Of a DNA stretch of 19,771 nt, positions 1 to 7,700 are shown in pieces. The DNA lies in assembly GCA_037138535.1 (NCBI GenBank), contig JBAXIG010000029.1:1-19771 (forward strand), read 5' to 3'. Position 1 is the first letter of the stretch, and every line of letters begins with the position of its first letter. The notes under the pieces were generated by a model. The model saw nothing but the letters and a program-made list of their open reading frames with translations, had not been told where the DNA came from and did not search any database. This DNA comes from GCA-2737595 sp037138535. Lineage in GTDB: Bacteria; Actinomycetota; Actinomycetes; Nanopelagicales; Nanopelagicaceae. A program made the translations under genes and the position numbers.

Positions 1-470
1 TTCTCAACCGAATTGTGGGACAGGTAGCCAGCCCAGTGCGCTGGGATCTCTGCATGCGTACCCTTGATGATCTCGGCGTTACTGCCATCATCGAAATGCC
101 ACCCGCTGGAACATTGATCGGCCTCATTAAGCGCGCACTCCCCGGAGTCGAAACACTCGCTTTGAAAACTCCTGAAGATATTCCAGCCGCCGTTGATCTC
201 ATCGCACGCCATGGACGCCCGAGTACCTTTGTTGACCAGCCCACATGGCGAATGTTAGTAGCGCCTTTCGCTGGAACTTTTCATCGAGATGCAGAGCTGG
301 GAGATGAAATTCCTTATGATGGAAGCGTGGGTCGCGTCGTAGCAAAGAGAGAGAACACCGAGATCACCGCACCACACGGTGGCGTCATCATCGAGTGGCT
401 TGCCGAAGAGGGTGATCCCGTTTCACCGGGCCAACCACTCGTACGACTTCATCCAACAGGAGAACATTGA
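1..470 (+). CDS. fabD: FabD C-terminus (malonyl-CoA:ACP transacylase) fused to a biotinyl/lipoyl-like domain; 5' end outside window
   Basis: The reading frame is open from the left edge (first full codon at 3), so the catalytic Ser/His part of the transacylase lies outside. The visible start (ASPVRWDLCMRTL, then a PPAGTLIGLIKR stretch) matches the C-terminal end of FabD, which transfers malonyl from CoA to ACP. After a linker, roughly from nt 246, about 70 residues resemble a biotinyl/lipoyl hammerhead fold: APFAGTF in the first half, then EITAPHGGVI and EEGDPVSPGQPL in the second. The expected biotin motif MKM is replaced by AKRE (nt 342-353), so modification is doubtful. The TGA stop overlaps the fabH ATG by one base, implying translational coupling. 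FabD identity rests on the C-terminal motif plus the downstream fabH-acpP-fabF order. The role of the extra domain is unknown; a docking or structural role is inference. Confidence 0.8.
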   Translation, partial: LNRIVGQVASPVRWDLCMRTLDDLGVTAIIEMPPAGTLIGLIKRALPGVETLALKTPEDIPAAVDLIARHGRPSTFVDQPTWRMLVAPFAGTFHRDAELGDEIPYDGSVGRVVAKRENTEITAPHGGVIIEWLAEEGDPVSPGQPLVRLHPTGEH

Positions 471-1486
471 TGGGACAGATTAAAGATTTAGCACCCAATC
501 GCCACTCCCGTATTTATGGAGTCGGTGGGTATCGCCCAGAACGCATCGTCACTAACGCTGAAATCTGTGCGCGCATTGACTCAACCGATGAATGGATTCG
601 CGAACGTTCCGGTATTGAGTCACGCCGATGGGCCGCCGATGACGAATCTGTTGTTGATATGGCAGAGCATGCTGCCCGCAAAGCGTTGACTCATGCCGGA
701 ATCACGATGGATCAAATCGGCGCCGTCATTGTGGCCACTGTTACCTACCCTTTTCAAACCCCCAGCGCTGCCACCGAACTCATCGGACGCCTCGGGAATC
801 CCAAGGCGGCTGCATTCGATATTTCCGCTGCTTGTGCTGGATTTTGTTACGGCGTCGGCATGGCCAGTGATTTCGTGCGCGGTGGCTCTGCCGATTATGT
901 ACTGCTGGTCGGTGTAGAAAAACTTACTGATTTTATTGATCTTGATGATCGTGCCGGCGGGTTCCTCTTCGCTGATGGCGCCGGTGCGGTGGTGATTGGA
1001 CCCTCCGACGTACCTGGAATCGGACCCACTGTCTGGGGATCTGACGCTGATAATCGTGATGCAATTTTGCAGAAGACTTCGTGGCTCTCCTTTAAGAAGA
1101 ACACTGTGCACGAGCGGAAAGATTTCCTCTGGCCCGACATTCAGATGGTGGGGCAAACGGTTTTCCGCTGGGCCGTCTGGCAGATGGTGCCGGTAGCCAA
1201 TAAGGCACTTGAACTCGCTGGATTGAAAGCGAGCGAATTAGACGCTTTCATTCCGCACCAGGCAAATATGCGCATCATCGATGCCATGGTGAAGGCGCTC
1301 GACCTGCCAGCTGAACTCCCGGTTGCTCGTGACATCCGCGTCTCCGGAAACACTTCAGCAGCTTCCATCCCGCTTGCGATGGAAGCGATGTTAGAAAGTG
1401 GTGAAATTCCGCGCGGCGGAAGTGCACTACTTATTGGATTTGGTGCCGGTTTAGTTTATGCGGCCCAAGTAGTTACCCTTCCCTGA
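470..1486 (+). CDS. fabH: Beta-ketoacyl-ACP synthase III (FabH)
   Basis: This cytoplasmic condensing enzyme starts fatty-acid synthesis by joining an acyl-CoA primer to malonyl-ACP. The 338-residue length is normal for the family. The Cys-His-Asn triad is visible: C122 in DISAACAGFCYG, H263 in IPHQANMRIID and N294 in SGNTSAAS. The GFGAG motif lies near the C-terminus (residues 323-327). The ATG at 470 is chosen because AGGAGA (459-463 region) lies at good spacing; an in-frame TTG at 467 would add one residue only. It overlaps the fabD stop by one base and is followed 45 nt later by acpP. In actinobacteria FabH often accepts branched primers, but primer specificity cannot be read here. Confidence 0.95.
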   Translation: MGQIKDLAPNRHSRIYGVGGYRPERIVTNAEICARIDSTDEWIRERSGIESRRWAADDESVVDMAEHAARKALTHAGITMDQIGAVIVATVTYPFQTPSAATELIGRLGNPKAAAFDISAACAGFCYGVGMASDFVRGGSADYVLLVGVEKLTDFIDLDDRAGGFLFADGAGAVVIGPSDVPGIGPTVWGSDADNRDAILQKTSWLSFKKNTVHERKDFLWPDIQMVGQTVFRWAVWQMVPVANKALELAGLKASELDAFIPHQANMRIIDAMVKALDLPAELPVARDIRVSGNTSAASIPLAMEAMLESGEIPRGGSALLIGFGAGLVYAAQVVTLP

Positions 1487-1502
1487 ATGACTGCACTATA
1501 AA
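1473..1502 (+). promoter_or_regulatory. Possible internal promoter for acpP
   Basis: In the 45-nt gap between fabH and acpP there is a TATAAA box (1497-1502), preceded at 18 nt by a weak -35-like TTACCC (1473-1478). ACP is usually needed in excess over the other Fab enzymes, so an internal promoter would make sense. The -35 match is poor, and the box may simply reflect an AT-rich gap. Confidence 0.3.
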
Positions 1503-1531
1503 TAACAACTAAGAGATAACTAGGAGAATAA

Positions 1532-1780
1532 ATGGCTCACTCAGTAGATGAAGTACTCGCAGGGCTTGCTGAAATCGTTGAAGAGGTTGCTGGTATTCCG
1601 GCATCTTCGGTACTCATGGAGAAATCATTCACCGACGATCTCGATGTTGACTCGCTCAGCATGGTTGAAGTTGTCGTTGCTGCAGAGGAGAAGTTCGGCT
1701 GCAAGATTCCTGATGACGATGTGAAGAACCTCGTCACCGTCGGAGATGCAGTTAATTACATCGTCAAGGCTGCCAACTAA
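1532..1780 (+). CDS. acpP: Acyl carrier protein
   Basis: This 82-residue acidic protein carries the growing acyl chain on a 4'-phosphopantetheine arm. The attachment site is S41 in the DLDVDSLSMVE motif. It has the usual four-helix ACP length and the IPDDDVKNLVTVGDAV helix III-IV region. A clear AGGAG (1522-1526) precedes the ATG. It sits between fabH and fabF, and its stop codon is 1 nt from the fabF start, so the two are probably translationally coupled. The gene belongs to the type II fatty-acid pathway; nothing in the neighbourhood suggests a polyketide-specific ACP. Confidence 0.97.
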   Translation: MAHSVDEVLAGLAEIVEEVAGIPASSVLMEKSFTDDLDVDSLSMVEVVVAAEEKFGCKIPDDDVKNLVTVGDAVNYIVKAAN

Positions 1781-1781
1781 C

Positions 1782-3026
1782 ATGAGCGCTCCCACGCATC
1801 GCAAGGTCGTCGTTACCGGGTTGGGCGCATTCACGCCCCTCGGCGGCGATGTTGCGTCCACGTGGGCAGCGTTACTTGCTGGAAAATCAGGCGTGCGCAC
1901 CCTCACACATGACTGGACTGAAACAATCCCAGTTCATTTCGCGGCAGAAAGTGCAGTGGATCCTTCTGAAGTGATGGATCGCGTCGAGGCTCGCAAACTT
2001 GATCGGGCCGAGCAATTTGCCTTAATTGCCGCGCGCGAAGCCTGGAAAGATGCCGGGGCGCCAGAAATTCATACAGAGCGCCTCGGCGTAGTAATTGCAT
2101 CTGGAATCGGTGGCATTCTTTCGCTGATCGGTTCTTACGACGTTTATTTGGAGAAGGGTGCGCGGCGAGTGAGCCCGCATACCGTCCCGATGTTGATGCC
2201 AAATGGACCGGCCGCTACGGTCGGGTTAGAACTGAAAGCGCAAGCTGGCGTACACACCCCAGTGAGCGCATGCGCCTCGGGCTCTGAAGGCCTTGGTTAC
2301 GCGATGGAGATGATTCGTAGCGGTCGAGCAGACGTAGTTGTTGCTGGTGGTACTGAAGCTGGCGTACATCCACTACCGATGGCGGGTTTCGCAGCCATGA
2401 TGGCCCTCTCCACTCGCAACGACGCCCCCGAAAAGGCTTCGCGCCCTTATGACAAGGATCGCGACGGGTTTGTACTTGGCGAAGGCGCTGGAGTTGTAGT
2501 GCTGGAATCTGAAGAGTTCGCAAAGGCTCGTGGTGCACGTATCTATGCAGAACTCGCTGGCCAAGGAATCACGTCAGATGGTTTTCACATTGCTGCGCCC
2601 GACCCTGAAGGTCGCGGAGCAGCTCGTGCTATGAAATTGGCTCTTGTTGATGGCGGAGTCGCAGCGTCCGAAGTTGTGCACCTCAATGCACATGCAACAT
2701 CAACCCCGGCTGGCGATATTGCCGAATCACTTGCTATCCGAGGAGCACTCGGTGCCGACACCGATCATGTAGCTGTATCCGCAACCAAATCAATGACGGG
2801 TCACCTCTTGGGCGGCGCCGGCGCGATCGAATCGGTCTTCACGATCCTCGCGCTACATCACCGAATCGCTCCCCCCACAATCAACATTGAAAACTTCGAT
2901 GACGAGATCAAACTCGACGTCGTGCGAGATCAACCTCGCGCACTTCCGGAGGGATCTATCGCCGCCTTGAATAATTCTTTTGGTTTCGGCGGCCACAACG
3001 TGGCTCTTGTATTCCGATCCGTCTAA
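1782..3026 (+). CDS. fabF: Beta-ketoacyl-ACP synthase II (FabF)
   Basis: This 414-residue condensing enzyme elongates acyl-ACP with malonyl-ACP. The Cys-His-His triad is visible: C164 in VSACASGSEG, H304 in NAHATSTPAGD and H341 in SMTGHLLGGAGA. The C-terminal NNSFGFGGHN motif is present. The ATG at 1782 gives the usual N-terminus (KVVVTGLGAFTPLG); an upstream in-frame ATG at 1746 lies inside acpP and would add twelve unrelated residues. The Shine-Dalgarno is weak (AAGG about 12 nt upstream), which fits coupling to the acpP stop one base upstream. In mycobacteria the equivalent position is held by KasA/KasB, and this is the orthologous slot. Confidence 0.95.
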   Translation: MSAPTHRKVVVTGLGAFTPLGGDVASTWAALLAGKSGVRTLTHDWTETIPVHFAAESAVDPSEVMDRVEARKLDRAEQFALIAAREAWKDAGAPEIHTERLGVVIASGIGGILSLIGSYDVYLEKGARRVSPHTVPMLMPNGPAATVGLELKAQAGVHTPVSACASGSEGLGYAMEMIRSGRADVVVAGGTEAGVHPLPMAGFAAMMALSTRNDAPEKASRPYDKDRDGFVLGEGAGVVVLESEEFAKARGARIYAELAGQGITSDGFHIAAPDPEGRGAARAMKLALVDGGVAASEVVHLNAHATSTPAGDIAESLAIRGALGADTDHVAVSATKSMTGHLLGGAGAIESVFTILALHHRIAPPTINIENFDDEIKLDVVRDQPRALPEGSIAALNNSFGFGGHNVALVFRSV

Positions 3027-3039
3027 CGAAGGAGAAGAA

Positions 3040-4428
3040 ATGAGCGAGAGCGAGATCAATACAAAGGATCCAGAAGTACGTCTCAACCGTCTCATTGATC
3101 CAGGCACGCTGAAACTCCTCACGCCGCGCGATGACTCTGGAATGCTGGCAGCCCATGGAAAAATCGATGGCACTGAAGTCGCCATGTTCTCCACCGACGC
3201 CACTATCCAAGGTGGCGCCATGGGACAAGCCGGATGCGAGGTCATCCTCGCGGCCTACGAATATGCACTTCATGCAAAGTGTCCAGTCATCGGCTTGTGG
3301 CATTCAGGTGGCGCTCGCCTTCGCGAAGGTGTCGCCTCACTCGATGCATTTGGTCGCGTCTTCGCCATCATGACCAGGGCTAGTGGAAAAATCCCACAAA
3401 TCTCGCTTGTCTTAGGACCTGCAGCCGGTGGCGGGGCATATGGACCAGCACTCACTGACATCGTAATTCTGGGACCTGATGGTCGCATCTTTGTTACTGG
3501 CCCCGATGTAGTAAAGAGCGTGACTGGCGAATCAGTAGATATGGCACGTCTCGGCGGTCCCGAACCTCACGGTCGCCGAAGCGGCGTAGTGCACGTGGTC
3601 GCTGAAGATGATGACGAGGCCTACAACGCCGCTCGCAGATTGGCTGCACTTCTAGGCAACCAAGGAACAATGGCAGAGAAACTTCCCGAGGTGGATCTTG
3701 CTGGCCTGATGCCCGAATCATCAAAACGCGCCTACGACGTCCATCCACTCATTGAAGGCGTGCTCGATGTCGGGGGCATACAAGAGCTTCACCCGAAGTG
3801 GGCACCCAACATCGTCACGACTCTTGGACGCTTTGGTGGACGAACGGTGGGAGTAGTCGCCAATAATCCACTTCGACTTGGTGGATGCCTTGACTCCTCT
3901 TCTGCCGAAAAGGCTGCACGCTTCGTGCGCATGTGCGATGCATTTGGAATTCCACTTGTCGTTCTGGTGGACGTTCCTGGTTACCTGCCCGGCGTCGGAC
4001 AAGAATGGGATGGCGTGGTACGGCGCGGGGCAAAACTTCTCCATGCATTCGCTGAAGCAGTTGTTCCTCGCGTCACGTTAGTAACCCGCAAGGCATACGG
4101 CGGTGCATACATCGCCATGAACTCCCGTTCGCTTGGCGCCACCAAAGTATTCGCTTGGCCCGGAGCCGAAGTCGCTGTAATGGGTGCGGTCGCTGCCATC
4201 CGAATTTTGCATCGACGTTTGCTCTCTGAAGTCCCCGAAGATCAAAGAAACGATATGGAATTAGAACTTGCCGCAGAGCATGAACAGATTTCCGGCGGTG
4301 TCACGCGAGCAGTCGAGATTGGTGTGGTCGATGAAATCATTGAACCAAGCGCCACTCGAAGCGCGATCGCGAAAGCGATTTTAGGTGCCCCCGCACTTCG
4401 CGGTAACCACGGAAATATTCCACTCTAA
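3040..4428 (+). CDS. Acyl-CoA (acetyl/propionyl-CoA) carboxylase beta subunit, AccD6-like carboxyltransferase
   Basis: The 462-residue protein is a biotin-dependent carboxyltransferase that moves CO2 from carboxybiotin to acetyl- or propionyl-CoA, supplying malonyl- or methylmalonyl-CoA. Both crotonase-like halves are visible. The N-terminal oxyanion site is in GPAAGGGAYGPAL (126-138), and the C-terminal site is in RKAYGGAYIAMNSRSLGA (350-367), followed by FAWPGAEVAVMGAVAA. DVPGYLPGVGQEWDG (311-325) is typical. GAAGGAGA (3028-3035) precedes the ATG, 13 nt after fabF, so it belongs to the fab operon, as accD6 does in mycobacteria. No biotin carboxylase or ordinary BCCP is in the window, so the partner alpha subunit must lie elsewhere. 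Acetyl- versus propionyl-CoA preference is not determined. The stop faces the DUF3145 stop with 5 nt between them. Confidence 0.92.
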   Translation: MSESEINTKDPEVRLNRLIDPGTLKLLTPRDDSGMLAAHGKIDGTEVAMFSTDATIQGGAMGQAGCEVILAAYEYALHAKCPVIGLWHSGGARLREGVASLDAFGRVFAIMTRASGKIPQISLVLGPAAGGGAYGPALTDIVILGPDGRIFVTGPDVVKSVTGESVDMARLGGPEPHGRRSGVVHVVAEDDDEAYNAARRLAALLGNQGTMAEKLPEVDLAGLMPESSKRAYDVHPLIEGVLDVGGIQELHPKWAPNIVTTLGRFGGRTVGVVANNPLRLGGCLDSSSAEKAARFVRMCDAFGIPLVVLVDVPGYLPGVGQEWDGVVRRGAKLLHAFAEAVVPRVTLVTRKAYGGAYIAMNSRSLGATKVFAWPGAEVAVMGAVAAIRILHRRLLSEVPEDQRNDMELELAAEHEQISGGVTRAVEIGVVDEIIEPSATRSAIAKAILGAPALRGNHGNIPL

Positions 4429-4433
4429 GGCTC

Positions 4434-4949
4434 TTAACTAGAACCAGTCTTGAGCCACCGAATGCTCGACTGATCACCCAAGTATCTAAAGGGCTCCAAC
4501 TCCTCATCCCACATCGCGCCAAGCACCTCTTCCAACTCTTCTTCTAGCGAGGTGCCATTCTTCAGTGCTCTCTTGGCGCTACCTCGAATGCGGTCTTCAT
4601 TCACATAGATATCCCCATGCACTCCCATAATTGAGTGATGGATGCCGAGCGACGGGGTTCCCTGAAATCTTGCGCCATCATTTGTACTCGTCGCTTCTTC
4701 GGTAATTTCAAAGCGTACGTAATGCCAACCCCGCATTGCTGAGGCAATCTTCGATGCGCTACCCACAGCGCCATGCCAAGGCGATTCGCCACGAAGTGTT
4801 CCCGGAGAGATCGGTTGCGCGCTCCACTCAAGAGAGACAGGAGCACCCAGCACATTTTCGATCGCCCACTCAATATGTGGAATAAGCGCGGTGGGGGCAG
4901 AGTAAATAAAGAGTACGCCGCGAGCTGCCGCCGACGAATGAGCAACCAT
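4434..4949 (-). CDS. DUF3145 family protein
   Basis: This 171-residue protein has the start typical of actinobacterial DUF3145 proteins (RGVLFIYSAPTALIPHIEWA), followed by GWHYVRFEITEE and ending with an acidic helix and EPFRYLGDQSSIRWL. I recall the family sitting near the fatty-acid synthesis cluster in actinobacteria, as here, but its biochemical role is not known to me. No signal peptide or membrane segment is visible. The ATG at 4949 is supported by a strong AGGAGGAGA just upstream. The open frame continues 76 residues further up, but that extension is basic, low in structure and lies upstream of this ribosome site, so I reject it. The gene is convergent with accD and divergent from the cold-shock gene. 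Confidence 0.88.
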   Translation of the reverse strand: MVAHSSAAARGVLFIYSAPTALIPHIEWAIENVLGAPVSLEWSAQPISPGTLRGESPWHGAVGSASKIASAMRGWHYVRFEITEEATSTNDGARFQGTPSLGIHHSIMGVHGDIYVNEDRIRGSAKRALKNGTSLEEELEEVLGAMWDEELEPFRYLGDQSSIRWLKTGSS

Positions 4950-5221
4950 GAGATCTCCTCCTGACCGGTCCGTGTGACCTTCCCCAGTACACGTGTCGTC
5001 AGGAGCGCATTTACGCTGAATTACATCTTGCCTTATGCGGGGAATTCCCGCTAGGGGGCCTGTGGTGTACCCTCGGAAGTGAGTCAGACGCTTAGCAGTA
5101 CCGTTCGTTAGCTTCTCCCCTGCGCGAGAGCGCCAGGTTGGCTGGTCTCGGTGACGCTTTTTGAAGAAGACTGACACGAGGCAATCGCCGCGTGTCCCCT
5201 ACGTCCCGGGAGATTAGCTAA
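4950..5221. promoter_or_regulatory. Divergent intergenic region between DUF3145 and the cold-shock gene
   Basis: These 272 nt hold no plausible gene. They must contain the promoters for both neighbours. A perfect 10-bp palindrome GGGAATTCCC sits at 5040-5049. A weak TAnnnT -10 candidate for the cold-shock gene is TACCCT at 5068-5073. The last 100 nt before the cold-shock gene look like a structured leader. No single promoter stands out clearly. Confidence 0.4.
5173..5196 (+). promoter_or_regulatory. Hairpin in the cold-shock gene leader
   Basis: GACACG (5173-5178) pairs with CGTGTC (5191-5196), and GGC (5180-5182) with GCC (5187-5189). They are separated by one A/G mismatch and close a 4-nt AATC loop. 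The hairpin ends 25 nt before the ATG and just upstream of the GGGAG ribosome site. A structured leader is a known feature of cold-shock mRNAs that respond to temperature, but that role here is inference. Confidence 0.45.
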
Positions 5222-5425
5222 ATGGCAACGGGAACAGTTAAGTGGTTCAACTCTGAAAAGGGTTTTGGTTTCATTGCAGTAGATGGCGGCGGACAAGATG
5301 TCTTCGTTCACTACTCTGCGATCCAAGGAAGCGGTTACAAGGCACTCGAAGAGGGCCAAGCCGTTGAATTCGAAATCGTCCAAGGTCCTAAGGGTCCTCA
5401 AGCCGATCAGGTCAACGCTCGCTAA
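5222..5425 (+). CDS. Cold-shock domain protein (CspA family)
   Basis: This 67-residue single cold-shock domain protein binds single-stranded RNA/DNA and acts as an RNA chaperone. RNP1 is seen as KGFGFI (residues 13-18) and RNP2 as VFVHY (27-31), after the typical start GTVKWFNSEKGFGFI. The length is exactly that of the family. GGGAG (5209-5213) lies 8 nt before the ATG. It is monocistronic, with a long structured leader upstream and a strong terminator 13 nt after the stop. Several paralogues are usual in actinobacteria, so a specific csp letter is not assigned. Confidence 0.97.
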   Translation: MATGTVKWFNSEKGFGFIAVDGGGQDVFVHYSAIQGSGYKALEEGQAVEFEIVQGPKGPQADQVNAR

Positions 5426-5438
5426 CCACACATTAAGT

Positions 5439-5472
5439 AAAAAGGGCCCGGGAGTAATCCCGGGCCCTTTTT
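5439..5472. terminator. Strong bidirectional intrinsic terminator
   Basis: AAAAAGGGCCCGGG (5439-5452) pairs perfectly with CCCGGGCCCTTTTT (5459-5472) around a 6-nt loop AGTAAT. The stem has a GC core with an A tract on one side and a T tract on the other, so it can act in both directions. It would end the cold-shock transcript on the + strand and the Old Yellow Enzyme operon on the - strand. Confidence 0.93.
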
Positions 5473-5483
5473 CAATTTCTGGC

Positions 5484-5503
5484 AGACATGCCTTCACATG
5501 TCT
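5484..5503. repeat. Short inverted repeat overlapping the Old Yellow Enzyme stop
   Basis: AGACATG (5484-5490) and CATGTCT (5497-5503) are perfect inverted repeats separated by CCTTCA. They overlap the stop codon (5502-5504) of the - strand gene. This could be a small 3' hairpin ahead of the strong terminator, or chance. Confidence 0.3.
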
Positions 5504-6557
5504 AGAGAGCCGGATAATCCGTGTATCCCTTCTCCCCACCTGAGTAAAAGGTCTTCGAATCGGGTTCGTTCATCGCTTGGCCATCTTTGATCCGCCGTGG
5601 AAGATCGGGATTAGCCAGGGCCAATCGACCAAAGCTCACCGCGTCCGCGTTGCCAGATTCCACGAGTGCATGCGCCGAACCGATCTTGTCGTTATCTGCA
5701 TAACCAGTATTACCAATCAATACGCCAGACCAATGCGCACGGGAAAATTTAATGCCGGAAAATCCTGGCTCTTCCCCGACGTGAAGATAAGCCAGACCGA
5801 GCGAATCGATCCCTGCGAGTAATGCTCCATATGTCTCTTCGATGTGAGTCAGAGCCATGTCGTTGAAGGTTCCGTTTGGCGAGATCCGAATGCTCACCTT
5901 CTCGCCGCCGACTGCCATCGCCACCGCTTGCACAGTTTCGATAACGAATCGAGCCCGGTTCTCTGGAGAGCCGCCGTATGCGTCCGTACGCTGATTTGAA
6001 TTATCCGCCAGAAACTGATTGAGCAAATAGCCACTTGCCGCGTGCAGTTCCACACCGTCGCATCCAGCAGCTATAGCGCGCTTTGCTGCATCCACAAAGG
6101 AGTCACGCGCCGAAACAAGATCGTCCGCACTCATTGCCCGCGGTTTTTCAAACGGCTTCGTGCCTGCACCCGTGAAGATTTCTCCAACAGGTGTTACCGC
6201 ACTGGGAGCGACGGGCTCCATGCCAGTGACATCAAAATGGCTAATCCGGCCGGCATGCATCAACTGCAAGAAGATATGTCCGCCCGCACTATGAACCGCA
6301 CCAGCAACCCTCTTCCAACCAGCGGTTTGTTCATCGTTATGCGCTCCGGGTGTGTGTGGATAGCCCTGGCCGATGGCGGCTGGTTGTACACCTTCGGAAA
6401 TAATGAGACCAAACGAGGCACGCTGCGCGTAATACTCGGCCATCAAATCGGTGGGCACACCAGCCGAAGTTGCGCGATTACGTGTCATTGGCGCCATCAC
6501 TACTCGGTGGGGAGCAGTCATGGCGCCAATGCGTAATGAGTCAAAGAGAGATGTCAT
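5502..6557 (-). CDS. Old Yellow Enzyme family flavin-dependent ene-reductase (NemA/XenB-like)
   Basis: This 351-residue FMN TIM-barrel protein probably reduces activated C=C bonds or nitro/nitrate esters with NAD(P)H. The start (LFDSLRIGAMTAPHRVVMAPMTRNRA) matches the family, as do LQLMHAGRISH (98-107), VELHAASGYLLNQF (169-182) and QRTDAYGGSPENRARF (189-204). The substrate-anion pair is normally H-x-x-H/N; here it reads H172-A-A-S175, so the second partner is Ser. Y177 is retained. The ATG lies 7 nt after the monooxygenase stop and has no clear Shine-Dalgarno. GATAAT sits 6 nt upstream of the start, so a leaderless transcript is possible besides readthrough from upstream. Substrate unknown. 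Confidence 0.92.
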   Translation of the reverse strand: MTSLFDSLRIGAMTAPHRVVMAPMTRNRATSAGVPTDLMAEYYAQRASFGLIISEGVQPAAIGQGYPHTPGAHNDEQTAGWKRVAGAVHSAGGHIFLQLMHAGRISHFDVTGMEPVAPSAVTPVGEIFTGAGTKPFEKPRAMSADDLVSARDSFVDAAKRAIAAGCDGVELHAASGYLLNQFLADNSNQRTDAYGGSPENRARFVIETVQAVAMAVGGEKVSIRISPNGTFNDMALTHIEETYGALLAGIDSLGLAYLHVGEEPGFSGIKFSRAHWSGVLIGNTGYADNDKIGSAHALVESGNADAVSFGRLALANPDLPRRIKDGQAMNEPDSKTFYSGGEKGYTDYPAL

Positions 6558-6564
6558 AAAGACA

Positions 6565-7665
6565 TTATCTCGGCAAACGGACGCCCTTGCGCTCCAAGCG
6601 TGGCAAGACCTCTTGCGCGAAGGAGGGGAGTTCCTTGGCGGAATCCAAGAACGCCAAGGTCATACCGCCAAAACCGGCCTTATGGAAGCCTTCGATGGCA
6701 TCTGCAACTTCATCGGGAGTTCCGATAAGTGGGCAAGAACCATGACCAGCGGCGAAACGTCCACGGAACATGGAGAGCATCTCTTTGCTGAAGGACATCG
6801 CATGGAGACCTTGAAGTTCCATCAAATTATCAACCGCATTCCAATCGGCATACTCATCTGCGTAGTAATGCAGGAATTCATCTGCCTCTTTGCGAGTCGG
6901 CTTACAAACCACGTGTCCAAGAGTGAAGACGCCCATCTGGCGGTTGTATTGAGCCTTTGCCTGTTGAGTAACCTGCTTCACCACTTCGGCGCCATCTTCT
7001 GGTCCGCCGACAACGGTAAATGCAAAGTTGGCGTTGCGTGCGGCAAACTCGCGCCCTTGCGGTGATGAACCAGCGTTAAGAACGGGGATCATGCCATCAA
7101 CTGGCTTTGGCATACCTTCCACGTGTTGTAATTTGAAGAACTTACCATCGTGATCAAACTTGCCTTCAGTAGTCCAAATCTTCTTGACGACATCCCACCA
7201 CTCTTGCGCAAGGGCATAACGATCATTGTGATCAGAGGGTAGATCCAAGCCAAAGGTGTCATATTCAGGCTTATTCCAACCAGCCACAATGTTGATTCCG
7301 GCGCGTCCGTGTCCGATTTGATCGACCGTTGCCAATTGTTTCGCAACGACGATGGGATGATTAAAAGCAGTATGTACGGTGGCAAATACAAAGATATTCT
7401 TAGTGTTTGCCAGGAGACCGGCAGCCCATGTGGTGGGGTCAAGCACACCCTCGTGGAAGTTGGTCTCGCCGCCATACCCAATCCAACGCGCGATGGGGAG
7501 TATGAAGTCGATGCCTGTTTCGTCGGCAATCTTTGCCAACCGCAGGTTATCGTCCCAAGATCCGGTCCAACGATCCGGAGCTTTCGTCACCGCTAATCCC
7601 GAAGAGCAATTCGGCGAAAAGAGTCCAAGCTTAAAATCCTTCATGTCTGCGATGCGCTTAACCAT
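6565..7665 (-). CDS. Luciferase-like (LLM class) flavin-dependent monooxygenase, RutA-like group
   Basis: This 366-residue (alpha/beta)8 flavin monooxygenase would use reduced flavin and O2 to oxidise a small organic substrate. Typical features are KLGLFSPN (12-19), DETGIDFILPIARW (48-61), VDQIGHGRAGINIVAGWNKPEY (114-135) and IPVLNAGSSPQGREFAAR (193-210). The overall pattern resembles RutA and nitrilotriacetate or sulfonate monooxygenases, but the rest of the rut operon is absent, so I do not assign pyrimidine use. The ATG at 7665 has AAAGG about 9 nt upstream; an open frame further upstream overlaps the flavin reductase gene and is rejected. The flavin reductase 35 nt upstream is the probable FMNH2 supplier, making a two-component system. 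Confidence 0.9.
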   Translation of the reverse strand: MVKRIADMKDFKLGLFSPNCSSGLAVTKAPDRWTGSWDDNLRLAKIADETGIDFILPIARWIGYGGETNFHEGVLDPTTWAAGLLANTKNIFVFATVHTAFNHPIVVAKQLATVDQIGHGRAGINIVAGWNKPEYDTFGLDLPSDHNDRYALAQEWWDVVKKIWTTEGKFDHDGKFFKLQHVEGMPKPVDGMIPVLNAGSSPQGREFAARNANFAFTVVGGPEDGAEVVKQVTQQAKAQYNRQMGVFTLGHVVCKPTRKEADEFLHYYADEYADWNAVDNLMELQGLHAMSFSKEMLSMFRGRFAAGHGSCPLIGTPDEVADAIEGFHKAGFGGMTLAFLDSAKELPSFAQEVLPRLERKGVRLPR

Positions 7666-7700
7666 GTTGTGCCTTTCGGGATCGATCTGTATTGGTTGGG

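Noticed and set aside
620..1156. 178-codon open frame antisense to fabH
   Set aside because: It lies wholly inside a well-supported fabH, resembles no family I know, and has the look of a mirror frame of a coding gene.
5040..5049. GGGAATTCCC palindrome as an operator
   Set aside because: It is a single 10-bp palindrome without a partner copy or flanking promoter that I could define; kept only as a remark in the intergenic entry.
4950..5177. 76-residue N-terminal extension of the DUF3145 gene
   Set aside because: The extension is basic and unstructured, while the ATG at 4949 has a very strong AGGAGG and gives the known family start.
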